DNA of 64,000 bases from Rhizobium sp. BK313 (lineage in GTDB: Bacteria > Pseudomonadota > Alphaproteobacteria > Rhizobiales > Rhizobiaceae), in the NCBI RefSeq assembly GCF_014193655.1, contig NZ_JACHZQ010000001.1, positions 1,922,001 through 1,986,000 on the forward strand, in the 5' to 3' direction. A program made the translations under genes and the position numbers. Below are positions 9,653 through 21,000 of the stretch, piece after piece. Each line of letters begins with the position of its first letter. Position 1 is the first letter of the stretch. The notes under the pieces are model-generated. The model searched no databases, had not been told where the DNA came from, and was given only the letters and a program-made list of their open reading frames with translations.

Positions 9653-9738
9653 AGGTGACTCTTATGCTTGGCAAAAGATGAACACCGTCGCTTTTCCGAG
9701 GCTGATCATAGATTCTTGCTCAATGATCATTCGAACAG

Positions 9739-11040
9739 TCAGGGAATCTCAATCTTCATCGGCCTTCGCCGCGGTTGCGGGTCGGTATAAGCAGCCGGCA
9801 GATTGACAGTCTGCGACAGAAGACGCGTGACGATCTCAGCCGATGCAGACCGTGCACCGGCGCGGGAATAGAAGTTCCCGCGCACCTGGACGGATGCGCC
9901 AAGCAGCTTCAGAAATGCGCTGCGAATGTCGGATGACGGCGTCGCTGGATTGTCCCAGAAGAGATCAAGCGGCTTTTGGTCGGTCAAACCTTCGATATCG
10001 TAGATGGCTGCTCCCAAAACTTTTACCGCCCTATCAGTTTGCAGGGCAGAAAGTGCGGCCGTGGAATTGACCGTCACCATGCCTCGGCTCGCCGAGATCA
10101 ATTTTTCGAGATTGCCGCCGTCGATAAAATGGACGCGGGACGACAAGGCAAGCTTCGCACAGATGCCGTCGATATAACGTTTCCAGTCGACGAGGCCATT
10201 GTCGAGCGGATGAAGCTTTATCACCAAATGCAGGTCCGCAGCCGCATGTGCAGCAAACGACCGCAGGATCTGCCTGATAGCATCCTGTTGCTGGTGGAAT
10301 GGCGAGTGTGAGCGCAGTTGATAATCCGTCTGAAGCTGCAGGGGATAGACGAAGAATCGCGTCCTGTCAGCGATCAAGCGCTCGCTCGTAGCCTCAGCGT
10401 CCTGTGCGCGCCTGCCGCTCGATAGCAGCCGGCGGAGCCAGCCCACATATTCCACCAGCGGATGATAGAGCGCATGGCGCTGATAGCCGGGATAGAGAAA
10501 CCACAGAAAAGCATTGGGAAGATTGTAGAGGAGATCATACCCCGCCTCTGCGAGGAAGCTGTGACTGAAGCGACGGGTCCAATCCGGTTCAGGAAGGCTC
10601 GACGCAGCCTGAACAATGTAGCGTGGATCGACAGGAAAGCGGGAATTGGATGACATTCCGTCACGCTCAAACGTCACCCAATCCGGCCGCAGGTATCCCA
10701 TCTCGACGACATTGATACTGGCGCCCCATCGTCGCGCCTCTTCGATGGCAACTTGATGATACGGACGCTCCTCACCGAGAAGAATCACGTCCGTGACTTT
10801 GCCGGTCTCGATTCGGCAGCGAACGTAGTCGCGCCAACCGGCAAAGCCGCCGCGATAACTGAAGGCGCCGCGGTAGCGCCAGAATATCCAGTCGCCTGGG
10901 TTGAGGTTGATGCGGATGCAACGGTGGCCTGCGGCTTCCAGTCCCCTGGCGATTTCAACGAAAAGCGGGGAGGACGGCCCTTGCAGGAAGAGAAAGACGC
11001 GCTGAGAGGCCGCTGCATCCCCCTGCCCGCCGGCTGTCAC
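9739..11040 (-). CDS. rkpJ: KpsS-like capsule polysaccharide biosynthesis protein RkpJ
   Basis: A 433-residue protein of the KpsS/KpsC-type capsule family (KpsS of E. coli has about 389 residues). Family features seen include the N-terminal FLFLQGPSSPLFVEIARGL segment, GDWIFW, and the C-terminal region with FFVYPLQLQTDYQLRSHSPF, KLHPLDNG and a VNSTAALSAL motif. KpsS enzymes add the first beta-Kdo to a lipid acceptor that anchors group 2 capsules; the same role is inferred here. Translation starts at GTG (11040), overlapping the rkpI stop as GTGA, so the two genes are coupled. Last gene of rkpAGHIJ. Confidence 0.9.
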   Translation of the reverse strand: MTAGGQGDAAASQRVFLFLQGPSSPLFVEIARGLEAAGHRCIRINLNPGDWIFWRYRGAFSYRGGFAGWRDYVRCRIETGKVTDVILLGEERPYHQVAIEEARRWGASINVVEMGYLRPDWVTFERDGMSSNSRFPVDPRYIVQAASSLPEPDWTRRFSHSFLAEAGYDLLYNLPNAFLWFLYPGYQRHALYHPLVEYVGWLRRLLSSGRRAQDAEATSERLIADRTRFFVYPLQLQTDYQLRSHSPFHQQQDAIRQILRSFAAHAAADLHLVIKLHPLDNGLVDWKRYIDGICAKLALSSRVHFIDGGNLEKLISASRGMVTVNSTAALSALQTDRAVKVLGAAIYDIEGLTDQKPLDLFWDNPATPSSDIRSAFLKLLGASVQVRGNFYSRAGARSASAEIVTRLLSQTVNLPAAYTDPQPRRRPMKIEIP

Positions 11041-12650
11041 TCCGGAACCTCGGTGCTAAGGCCGGCGTAACGCAGAAGCGTGCCGATGAGATTCCACGGC
11101 GCTTCTTCCTGCGGCGGCATCGGCTTTTGCGAGTGCGACCGAGCGCGGCCGAGCGGAACGATGATGTAGTCCGTGCGCGGATCGGGGAAAGGATCGGCGA
11201 AGGCCTTCAACAGCGGCGCGTGATCGCCGTAGAACAACAGCCACACAGGACGGTCAAGCCGATCCAGATGATGCGCAAGATTGCCGAGCGCATGGTCGGC
11301 GCGCATCAGGAGCTCGCTATAGATATCCACCGGATTCGTCAGGTCGCCGCAGCGACCGGGCTCCCAGGGTCCATGATTCGCCATGGAAGCGACAAAGACG
11401 AAATTTTTCGCGGTGCCATCCCCATCAATGGCCCGAATCACGCTTTTCGTCAGCGACAGGTCGCTGACATAGGGGCCGTCACGTTCGGGTCGATGGTCGA
11501 ATTCGTCCAGCATCATCATCCGGTCGAAACCGAGCTGCGGCATGGCCTTATGGCGCAGGAAAAAAGTCTTGTCGTAAGGGTGGATGAACTGCGTCTTCCA
11601 GCCGGCCTTCCGCAGCCGCTGCGGCCAGACGACATCCTTGTAGTGGCTGGCACGCAGATAGGGATAGCTCGCGTCGATATGGACGTTTTCGGGCAGGAGA
11701 CCGCTCAGCACCGCAAACTCGGTGCGCAGCGTATAGCCGCCCTCGAAGACGCTGGTCATTCGGCCCCATTGCGCTGCTTGATCGCGCAGCCGGTCAAGAT
11801 TGGGCAGTTTGACGTTTTCCACGCCGAAATGTCGGAGGTCGATGAAGGATTCTGATTGCCATATGACGATCAGCGGCTCGTCGTCGCCATGCTCCCAAAG
11901 CTCATGAAGGGCGGAAATGAAGCGTTCCGACAGTTGCGTGACGATCGCCTCGCGCCTCACGCCCACCCAGATGACAAAATGAAAGACAACGGATTCAAAT
12001 GTGCCGAACCTGACCGTATCCTTCTTGACGTCGACCTTGCCGAGAACGTTCTGCGTGAAACGGCAGACGGGGTCACTGACGATCCTGCTGAACAAAGCGA
12101 GCCAGGGACCGAAGGCGATCGCCAACATCACAAGAACCCAAAAGAAGCCGTTGTGATTGGGCAGGATCGACGGCTCGAAATACATATAAAGAGAGCTGAC
12201 GCCGAACACATAGGAAAGCGCGATGACCCAGAAGAAGATATTCAGAGACGTCGCGTAGAAAATCTCTTTGTATTTGAAAACGTCAACCACGAGAGCGATG
12301 TCGGAGAAGACCAGAGGCTCGCGGATGAACTCGAATTTTGCGCGCGAAATTCCGGTGAAGATGACGAAGAAACTGATCGCACCCTGCGCGCCGTAAATCG
12401 GGCGCCAGGAAATCGCAAAGAAGCCGGCGTAGATAAGGGCGATGACAGGAATTCGTGCGGCCCACTCAAAAGCCAGTCGCTTCAAATTTCTCTCTGTATG
12501 ATTTTGCTTGTTGACGAGGGCGGGCATCGCGAACGGATCGGTCAGGAATATGACGACGCATGAAAAAGCGAAGCAGGCAACCGTCAAAAGAGCCGGAAAA
12601 TCATGAATTCTCAAAACTATACCGTCCAAAAATTGTAGTCGCTGCAGCAA
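11037..12650 (-). CDS. rkpI: LtaS-like membrane phosphotransferase RkpI
   Basis: A 537-residue protein with about five N-terminal membrane segments (roughly residues 17-37, 65-82, 88-100, 135-155 and 168-188) and an exported alkaline-phosphatase-superfamily domain. The lipoteichoic-acid-synthase-type residues are recognisable: E267 in QSESF, T307 in the GGYTLRTEF segment (nucleophile position) and D476-H477 in FYGDHAP. Enzymes of this type transfer phosphoglycerol or phosphoethanolamine outside the inner membrane. Its role here is probably to modify a lipid or capsule end group, which is inference. The first possible start is TTG at 12650 with GGAAG immediately adjacent, a poor spacing; no better start precedes the first membrane segment. 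A 106-base AT-rich gap separates it from rkpH. Confidence 0.88.
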   Translation of the reverse strand: MLQRLQFLDGIVLRIHDFPALLTVACFAFSCVVIFLTDPFAMPALVNKQNHTERNLKRLAFEWAARIPVIALIYAGFFAISWRPIYGAQGAISFFVIFTGISRAKFEFIREPLVFSDIALVVDVFKYKEIFYATSLNIFFWVIALSYVFGVSSLYMYFEPSILPNHNGFFWVLVMLAIAFGPWLALFSRIVSDPVCRFTQNVLGKVDVKKDTVRFGTFESVVFHFVIWVGVRREAIVTQLSERFISALHELWEHGDDEPLIVIWQSESFIDLRHFGVENVKLPNLDRLRDQAAQWGRMTSVFEGGYTLRTEFAVLSGLLPENVHIDASYPYLRASHYKDVVWPQRLRKAGWKTQFIHPYDKTFFLRHKAMPQLGFDRMMMLDEFDHRPERDGPYVSDLSLTKSVIRAIDGDGTAKNFVFVASMANHGPWEPGRCGDLTNPVDIYSELLMRADHALGNLAHHLDRLDRPVWLLFYGDHAPLLKAFADPFPDPRTDYIIVPLGRARSHSQKPMPPQEEAPWNLIGTLLRYAGLSTEVPE

Positions 12651-12756
12651 CTTCCGAAAACCGGAAAGAACTAGCCGCCAATTCTAAATTTTATCGTCTT
12701 TTTACCCGCGTCCCGTCGAGACCGCAGGTGCATTACATGAATTATGGAAACTGCAT

Positions 12757-13611
12757 TCAGCTTCGATGATCAAAGCCTCTGTCCATCGCGTCGGCAAGGC
12801 TTCCATCCCGTGCTTGCCCAGATATTTTTCTTAGCCTGCGGGAAAACCACCACATTAATAGCGGCTTTATCAACGGACCGAAATAGCTGAGAGCGGCCAG
12901 TGACAATCCAAAGTGAATTTGCGTTCTGCCGCGATCCAGGCCGCGGACAATTTTCGCCGCCACGGCTTCGGCGCTCCACGGCTTGACCGTCCCCATCAGA
13001 AGCTCCGCTTCCGCGGGCCGAATCGACATTTCACGGCGATATTGCGGAGTGAGCGTATCCGGCGGGAAGCAGATCGAGACACGCACCTCGGAAATGCCGG
13101 CTTCAGCGCCCAAGGCCTCCGCAAATCCGACCAATGCCGACTTGGAAGCGCAATAGGCGGTGTAACCATAAATACCGATCAAGGCCGCGCCGGATGAGAT
13201 CATCATGATCTTGCCGCTGCGGCGCGTCTTCATGCCCTTATAAACAGCCCGCACGACATTCGCCGTTCCGATGAGATTGGTGGTGATCTGTTCGTCGAAT
13301 ACCGCGGCTGGCATCCTATCGAAAGCAGAGGGCTCGACGATACCTGCCGAGGCGATCAGGACGTCGCAAGGCCCGAAGGAGCGTTCACAGTTCTCGACGA
13401 CTTCCAGAACCTGATTGGCGGATGCAACATCGACGGAGGCAACCTGGATACGCGAAGGATCAGCGCCGGAGATGGCCGCGATCTCGACGTGCGCCTGTTC
13501 CAGACGTCCGGAATGACGGGCGAGAAGGGAAACCCGATCGCCTCTGATGGCATAGAGCTTAGCTATCGCCAGGCCGATTCCGCTTGAGCCTCCGGTGACG
13601 ATAACATGCAT
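12757..13611 (-). CDS. rkpH: Short-chain dehydrogenase RkpH (3-ketosphinganine-reductase-like)
   Basis: A 284-residue short-chain dehydrogenase. The cofactor motif TGGSSGIG is at residues 6-13, and the catalytic set includes S139/S140, Y153 and K157. A roughly 30-residue C-terminal hydrophobic stretch (LSYFGPLIKPLLMWWF) is unlike soluble FabG enzymes and resembles the membrane-associated tail of 3-ketodihydrosphingosine reductases. Placement 18 bases after rkpG, which encodes an alpha-oxoamine synthase, fits reduction of the 3-keto amine product. In Sinorhizobium, rkpH belongs to the rkp-1 region needed for K-antigen. Confidence 0.9.
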   Translation of the reverse strand: MHVIVTGGSSGIGLAIAKLYAIRGDRVSLLARHSGRLEQAHVEIAAISGADPSRIQVASVDVASANQVLEVVENCERSFGPCDVLIASAGIVEPSAFDRMPAAVFDEQITTNLIGTANVVRAVYKGMKTRRSGKIMMISSGAALIGIYGYTAYCASKSALVGFAEALGAEAGISEVRVSICFPPDTLTPQYRREMSIRPAEAELLMGTVKPWSAEAVAAKIVRGLDRGRTQIHFGLSLAALSYFGPLIKPLLMWWFSRRLRKISGQARDGSLADAMDRGFDHRS

Positions 13612-13629
13612 GAACTGATCGCCTTGATG

Positions 13630-15051
13630 TTATGCCTTGCCGGAGGCTTGGCGCGTCGGCAACAACTGCATCACCTTGTCCATGTCGATGGACCCTAGGC
13701 CGAAATTCCGATCCTGTAAATCTTTGAGTTTTCGGGCAGTTACAGCGACAGAATGGCGGATTTGCTCTTCGGTGTGATTGCAAGTGATGAAAAAGCGCAG
13801 GCGTGCCATACCCTCGGGTACGGCCGGATGAATGATGGGCAAAACATTGATGCCCTCGCTTAGCAGATCGTTGGAAAGCTGCACCGCTCGCAGGGAATCG
13901 CCGACGATGACGGGAACGACGGAAAAACCCAGGCTCAGACCGGTATCGAGGCCCGCCGCCCTGGCGCATTGCAGGAAAAGACCGCCGTTGCGCCTCAGTC
14001 GGGCGGCTCTGTCCGGTTCCGATTCCAGAATTTGCAGGCCGGCGATGGCCGCCGTCGCCAAAACGGGAGCGAGGCCGACACTATAGACGAAACCGCCCGC
14101 CTCGGCCTTCAAGATATCGGCGAGCGCGCTGCTGCCGGCGATATAACCGCCGCAGCTCGACGTCGTCTTCGAGAGCGTTCCCATCCAGATGTCGACATCG
14201 CGCGCGTCGATCCCAAAATGCTCGAAGGTGCCGCGGCCGTTCTTGCCCAGGATGCCGAGCGCATGCGCCTCATCTACCATCAGCCAGAACCCGTAGCGGG
14301 CCTTCAGCTCCAGCAATGCCGGCAGGTCGGCAACATCGCCGTCCATTGAATAGACGCCTTCGACGACGACCAGGATACGGCGAAAGTCCGAGGACAGCGT
14401 CTTCAGGATAGTTTCCAGATTTTCGGCGTCATTGTGCTTGAACAGGCGCCGCGCCGCGCCGGAAAGCTTGATGCCGGCAAGTGCACTGTTGTGGATGAAC
14501 TCATCGTGGATGACCAGGTCCTGCGGCCCCAGCAGACAGCCGATCGTCGCGACATTGGTCAGGTAGCCGCTGACGAAACAGACGGCGGCATCGACGCCGT
14601 AGAGTTTGGCAAGCTCCTGCTCCAGTTCGACATGTACCGGCCGCTCGCCGGCGACAAGGCGGCTGGCTGAGGCAGAAATGCCAAAACGGTCGATGGCCTC
14701 CTTTGCACGGGCGGCCACGAGCGGATCGGTGTTGGTGGCGAGATAATCGTAGGAGGCGAAGTTGATGAATTCACGCCCGCCCATTCGTGTCGTCGCGCCA
14801 GCGGCGATATCATGCGAACGATAGAAGGGATTGGCGATGCCCGCCATCTCACCCGCAATCTTCTGAGTCATGACACGCTTATATTCCGGCAAATCCTCGA
14901 AGCGCTGAGCTTGACGGACTGGCTGTTGCGGCTGCCTGTTCAGCCGTTCCGCGCGGTTGCGTCCGGAGGATTCGTTGGCACGGCGCATCTGCTCCAGCAG
15001 GCTGCTTTTCTTGTCACCGGGCGAGACATCGTCATTGGCGTCTTGCGTCAT
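13630..15051 (-). CDS. rkpG: PLP-dependent alpha-oxoamine synthase RkpG
   Basis: A 473-residue enzyme of the alpha-oxoamine synthase family (8-amino-7-oxononanoate synthase, serine palmitoyltransferase, KBL). Visible motifs are DEAHALG (D260, H263) and the PLP lysine K295 in MGTLSKTTSS. An 80-residue N-terminal extension precedes the catalytic fold. Family members condense an acyl thioester with an amino acid and release CO2. Because its ATG overlaps the rkpA stop by four bases (ATGA), translation is coupled to the polyketide synthase, and the natural acyl donor is likely the chain on the RkpA carrier domain; the amino acid is unknown. A biotin role is unlikely, since no other bio genes are present. 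Confidence 0.92.
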   Translation of the reverse strand: MTQDANDDVSPGDKKSSLLEQMRRANESSGRNRAERLNRQPQQPVRQAQRFEDLPEYKRVMTQKIAGEMAGIANPFYRSHDIAAGATTRMGGREFINFASYDYLATNTDPLVAARAKEAIDRFGISASASRLVAGERPVHVELEQELAKLYGVDAAVCFVSGYLTNVATIGCLLGPQDLVIHDEFIHNSALAGIKLSGAARRLFKHNDAENLETILKTLSSDFRRILVVVEGVYSMDGDVADLPALLELKARYGFWLMVDEAHALGILGKNGRGTFEHFGIDARDVDIWMGTLSKTTSSCGGYIAGSSALADILKAEAGGFVYSVGLAPVLATAAIAGLQILESEPDRAARLRRNGGLFLQCARAAGLDTGLSLGFSVVPVIVGDSLRAVQLSNDLLSEGINVLPIIHPAVPEGMARLRFFITCNHTEEQIRHSVAVTARKLKDLQDRNFGLGSIDMDKVMQLLPTRQASGKA

Positions 15052-18000
15052 GACTGAGCGGCTCTCTTCTGCTGCGGCTGCAAGGAGTGGCTTTGCACCA
15101 GTCGGCTGACCACTTGATCCTCGCTCGCCGCCGAGCCTTCCGCCTCTCCGCCACCGCGGTTCATCACCCTGTCACGCAACCGGCTAACGACGTCACCGAC
15201 CGTAGTCCCCTCCCCAACCCCACTCAACGGAATGTCGAAACCGGTCTTCTGCTGGAAGCTCATGCCAAGCTCCATCGCCATCAGGCTGTCGAGACCGATA
15301 TCCTTCAACACCTTGTCCGGAGTGATCATATCTTCGGTCACGCGCAGGATCGCCGCAATTTCCGAGGCGACGAGTACGTGCAGAGCCGCTAGCGCCTCGT
15401 CCTCCGACTTGCCTTTGATCAATTCCCTGAGATCGATAGTGTCGCCATCATTCAGGGACTGATTGCCACTCGCATGGCGCATCAGCGACTCGAACAATGA
15501 CCGATTAGCGATCGGTAACATGCGCGCGGCGCCCCAGTCGATTTCAGCGATCATAACGGCTGCAGCATTGACCCTGCCGGTATCGGCAAGCATGTAGCGC
15601 TCGACCTGCTCCAGCGCATCCCGCGCCTTCAAAGCGGCCTTGCCGATACGCTTGGACAAGAGTTCGTTGACCTCGATATTGCGGGCAAGGAATCCTTTGT
15701 CCGAAATGGCGCCAAAGCCGACGGCAAGCGCCGGCAGGCCAGCGGAGCGGCGCGCGCGTGCCAAACCTTCGAGGTAGCCGTTTGCAGCGACATAATTCGC
15801 CTGGCCCGGATTGCCGAGCATCGTCGTTGCCGACGAAAACAGCAGAAACAAATCGAGGCTGTCGTTCAGAGTCAATCGATGAAGAATGTCGGCGCCCCGG
15901 ACTTTCACCTCGATGACCGGCCGGTTACGCTCCGGCGTCAGGTTGGCAAGAAGCCCATCGTCCAGGACCATGGCGGCATGAATGATGCCCTTCAGCGCCC
16001 CCTCGGAGCGAAGAGAGCCAAGCAATGTCTCGACGGCAGCTTCATCCGTGATGTCGCAGGCATGCAGCGTTGCCACTACGCCTTTCTTTTTCCATTCGTC
16101 AACGGTCTTCAGCGTTTCCTCGTCGGCCACGCCCCGGCGCGAGCACAGCGCAATGCAGCGTGCACCTTTGGACACTAGCCAATCGGCAGCGGCGAGGCCG
16201 AAACCGCCGATCCCGCCAGCCACGAGGAATATACCGGCGGAATCGAGCCGAAGCGGTTGGGCCGGCGCCGGCAAGACATGATCGACGCCAAGAACAGGCG
16301 GGCGAACCACGATCTTGCCGATGTGGCCAGCATTCTGCATCAGCCGGAAAGCGCTGCCGATCTCGTCGTAACCGAAGGCCCGATAGGGCAGCGGCGTCAG
16401 CTTGTCATCGGCAAAGAGCCGGCCAATCTCCGCAAAGATCCGCTTGGTTAGGGCGGGAGCGTTGACCAGCAACTGGTCGGCATCGATGCCGAAATAGCTG
16501 ATATTGCGGCGGAAGGGGCGCAGGCCGATCTTGCGGTCGGAATAATAATCGCGCTTACCCAATTCCAGAAACCGTCCGAACGGCTTGACCAGCTCGATGC
16601 TCCGCTCCATCGCTTCGGAGAACAGCGAATTCAGAACGAGATCGACGCCTTCGCCTCGGGTGATGCGGCGAACGCCCGCAACAAAATCCAGCGAGCGGGA
16701 GTCGAGCACATGGTCGGCGCCAAGCATTTGAAGGAAACGGCGCTTCTCGATCGTGCCCGCAGTGGCGATCACCTTGGCGCCCTTGAGTTTGGCGATCTGC
16801 AGTGCGGCAAGACCGACGCCGCCAGCTGCGCCGTGGATCAGGATTGTTTCGCCGGGTTGGATATGTCCGAGCTCGACCATGGCGTAGTAGGCAGTCAAGA
16901 AGGCAACGGGCACTGTGGCCGCGGCAACCGTTTCCATTGTTTCAGGCAGCTTGGTGACACCATCGCGGCGCACGCGCACATGCGTCGAAAACGCGGCGGG
17001 GCCGATGCCCATGACCTTGTCGCCCGGCTGGAGGTCGCCGACTGTAGAGCCGGTTTGCAGCACGCGACCGGCGAACTCCATGCCGATCGTCGCGCCGGCG
17101 AACCCGTCCTCCAGTGCCTCTTCCGGCAATAGGCCCATTGCCCACATGACGTCGCGGAAATTGAGGCCGGTGGCTTCGACGGCAATGATGACCTCGTCGT
17201 CCGACGGCGCCGGCATATCAGCCTCTTCCCAAACAACGCTGTCCAACCGGCCGCTGGTATGTTGCCGGATCGCCGCCGCGGCAACATCGCGACGGTTCGT
17301 CTCGGTCACGGCAAAAGGTCCCGCCAAGGCCCGGATTTCGCGGATATCGCCGGTTACCCTGTCGACCACCCATTCCCGGTTATTGGTCTCGGCAAGAAGC
17401 AGGGTCTCAACCGCCGCAATCGCGCGCTCGTCGTCCGTTTCGGCGTCAAGTAGGTGCACGTCGAAGGTGTCGTATTCGTTCTGCAGAACGCGCGCGAGGG
17501 CCCACAACCCCGCATTGGCGCCATCAATCCGCTCGCTGGCCAATGGCGAACCGCCCGGAGCCATGATCACAAGGCACGGCCTGTCGTCCTGAGCATATCG
17601 GGTCAAGGCATCCGTCAGGTCCGCAATCGCCTGCAGCCGTATCTGCGACAACTCGGACGCGTCGCTGCCGCCTTCCCGTTCTGCCACATAGAGTATACGA
17701 AGCGGATGATCGGACGATGCCAGGACATCGGCGAGATTCGAAGACGCTGTTCTCACATCGACTATGACCGTTCGCATATCGGAGATGCCGATGTTGCTCT
17801 CTCCACGCTCAGACAGAACTAAAAGCGGCGTATCGAAGCGGGATACGGCAGGTTTGTCTTCGGAATGACCGTCCGACGCGGCCGCAGCCGTGATCAGCAC
17901 ACCCTCGGGAAAGACCTGTTCCTCAAGCTGCGCCCTGCCGAAGCCGAGCGTCGCGAGGATATCCTCGACCTGCTGCAGCGTGCCAAGCTGGCCCACGGGG

Positions 18001-21000
18001 AATTCAGGCGACTGGCTGCCGGCGAACCACGCTTCCGACAGGCCAAAGGCAAAATCGTTGAAGACGCTAGGCGCACGATCGGCGAACAGGAGTTGCGCGC
18101 CACGTGCGGCGGTGGTGCGGATGGCGGCTCTCAACCCATCGTCATAGGACAAAAGATGCTGGCTCTGATCACCAGACGCGACAATAATGTCGGCGAGCGG
18201 TTGATCGACCAGCTTGCCGGGCTCGGTGACGATGACATGCGCGTTCCGCTCGAAAGCGATTTCAAGCGCGCGGCGCACCTGCTCCCGCGGCTCGACTATT
18301 ATCAGGCTAGCGCCGGCTTTGGCCGCAATCGCCGCTAGCCGCTGGCTGAAGGCTGTGGATGTCGAACCCGCTTCCAAGATGTGGCCGATAGTGCCTGGAT
18401 TGGTCTCGACAGCAACCACCAATGCTTCAGCAATCAACGAAAGCCGCCTGCTGCTCAAAGGAGAGTGAACGAGCACGTGCTCCAGCGTCGCCCCTCCCAC
18501 CGTATGAATAACCGCCTCGGCGCGTTGTTGGCCCAGAACGTGTTTGTGGACGGCAGCCAGTCGCTCTAGGGTTTCGCGATAGGCATTGTTAACGAGAACG
18601 GCTTCGGCAACCCGGCCGGCATCCTCACGATAAAGCTCCTGCAGGACGTCGCTCACCGGTGGCAAGGTGAAATCAAGCGGAACATGCCACTCGCCATCAA
18701 CAGCCGAAGCAATGCCGGCATCCTCCAGAATATAAAGACAGTTGACCAGAAACGGCCGGAATTCCGGATCATCGGGAAGGTTGGAAAGCGAGACCGCTCC
18801 GTCTCTACCTGCAATCGCCAGTGCGATCTCGTGGCATGCCCGATAGATGGCCGCGTCAAGAAGCAGGGTCGCACTGTTGAGCGAGTGATTTCCATTGAGC
18901 CCATGCAGCGCCGAAGCATCCGGCAGCGCCAGGTTCGACATTGGCTCTCGCCTGAAGATGGTCGATGGCACGGTCTCATAGTGGAAGGCGACCGAATCGA
19001 GCGTCGTGTGCCGGCGCAGATAAGTGCGGCGGAAGCGGCAATCGTCGAAAGCGGCAATCTGACCGCCAAGGGCGTCGAACATCCGGAAACGGGCCTTGAT
19101 CGAATTCCGACTGAACCGTTCGATCTCTATGACCGCTTTGGCAACCGGTCTCCCCTTGCCCGCTACCCGCACCGCGCCGAAGCGAACCGGAATATAGGGA
19201 GCTCCAGCCTCGTCGCCGGACAGTTGATCGAATAGCGCCACAAGACCATGGAACGCCGCATCGACCGACATCGGATTGAGATTGTAAGTTACGAACGGAT
19301 GTGTGGGAGCGGCTGCCGGCTTGAGGTCCACTTCGATGACATCGCGCCCGAAGGCGACAGCCTTCGACAAAAGTCTGAAATGCGGACCATATTGCAGCCC
19401 GAAACGCTCCGCCGTTTCATAGGTCTTCTCGGATGTCAGGACGGATTTCCGCTCTTCGGTCCGCCATTCGGCGCGGTCCTCGGCCGCGCCATTCGCGATC
19501 GGCTTGCGACCGCGCGCAATCGCATGAACGGTCCAGTCGTCATTGCTTAGGCGCTCACGCGACCGAATTTCGATATCGCCAGTCTCAGGAGACAGGACCG
19601 TCGACAGTTCCACCATGCGGTCCTGGCGCAGTTCTAATGGTCTGACGATTTCGAGGTTGCCGATCTCGACCTCATCCGTCTGGTAATATCGCTGAACCGC
19701 CGTGACGGCGATTTCAATGAAGCCGCTACCCGGCAGGATCGCCTTGCCGTCGACAACATGTTCAGCAAGATCAGCAAAAAGATGCGCGTCCAGATGGTTC
19801 TTCCAGGTGGAGCCGTTAGGGTCGGTGCGCCAGCCGAGCAGGGTGTAAGGGCTTTTGCCGTCCCGGCCGAATATATCGATCTCGTCTGATGTCGGCTGCG
19901 AACGCAATTCCACCGGCTCGAACGGCAACGGCGGCAGTTTGACGAAAGCATTGCGCGTGGCGCTGCCGCGTGAACGCAGCGCCGGCGCGCCATGAGCAAC
20001 GGCGCGCGCAAAAGCCTGTGACACCGGATCGCGGCCGCGGAGTGGGGTCTCCCGCAGCAATGTCGGTATTGCAACCGCCTGCATGGACGCCTGCTTGGCG
20101 ATATCTGTCACATAGTTCGACAGGATCGGACGCGGGGCAATTTCAATGAACAGATTGCATCCGCTCGCCATAGCCGCCTGGCAGGCGCTCTTGAAAAGCA
20201 CCGGATCGCGGACGTTGCGCCACCAATATTGGGCATCCAACAGGCGACCATCGCAGGCAGCGCCGGTCACTGTCGAGATGAAGGTGCCGGTGCCAGCATC
20301 CGGCGCGACATCCGGCAAATCGGCGAGAAAAGCGTCCTTCGCCCTATCGATGATCGGATGATGGAAGGGATAGTTGATATCGAGGATATGCGCGACGATT
20401 TGCGACTTGCGGGCGGCATCCTTGAACGCCTCGATCTCGTGGACGGGGCCGGAAATCGTTATCGAATTCGGCGCGTTAATCGCAGCGACACAGATGTTAT
20501 AAAGTCCATGAGATTTGGCGAATGCGAGTGCTGCGTCCTCGTTGAGGACGACCGCGGCCATCTTGCCTTCACCGGCGAGAAGATCCTGATGCAGCGAACG
20601 CTTGGCAACGATCGCGACTGCCTCTGCTGCCGTCAGCGCTTTGGCCGCATAGGCGGCGGCGATTTCGCCAACGGAGTGGCCGAGGACGGCGTCAGGCCTC
20701 ACACCCAGCGCCGCCAGGCAATCCGAGAGGGAAGCTTGAATTGCAAAAAGCACAGGCTGCGCAATCTTGGTGTCGGCGAGGCGCAAAGACAGGTCGGAGG
20801 AAACCAGGATATCCGTCAGCTTCTCGCCGAGATAATATTCGAAGAGCGCGCTGAACGATTGGAAACACTGCCGGAAATGGCTGTTTTCCTGATAAGCCTC
20901 GACGCCCATGCCCGCCCATTGCGAGCCATTGCCGGAAAAGACGAAGGCAATCTTGACCGCCTGGCCCGGCACTTCACCGGTTTCCCCGATAGAATTTTCA

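Noticed and set aside
13630..15051. Biotin gene bioF
   Set aside because: The family matches, but context is rkpA and rkpH, no other bio gene is near, and the N-terminal extension differs; rkpG is the better call.
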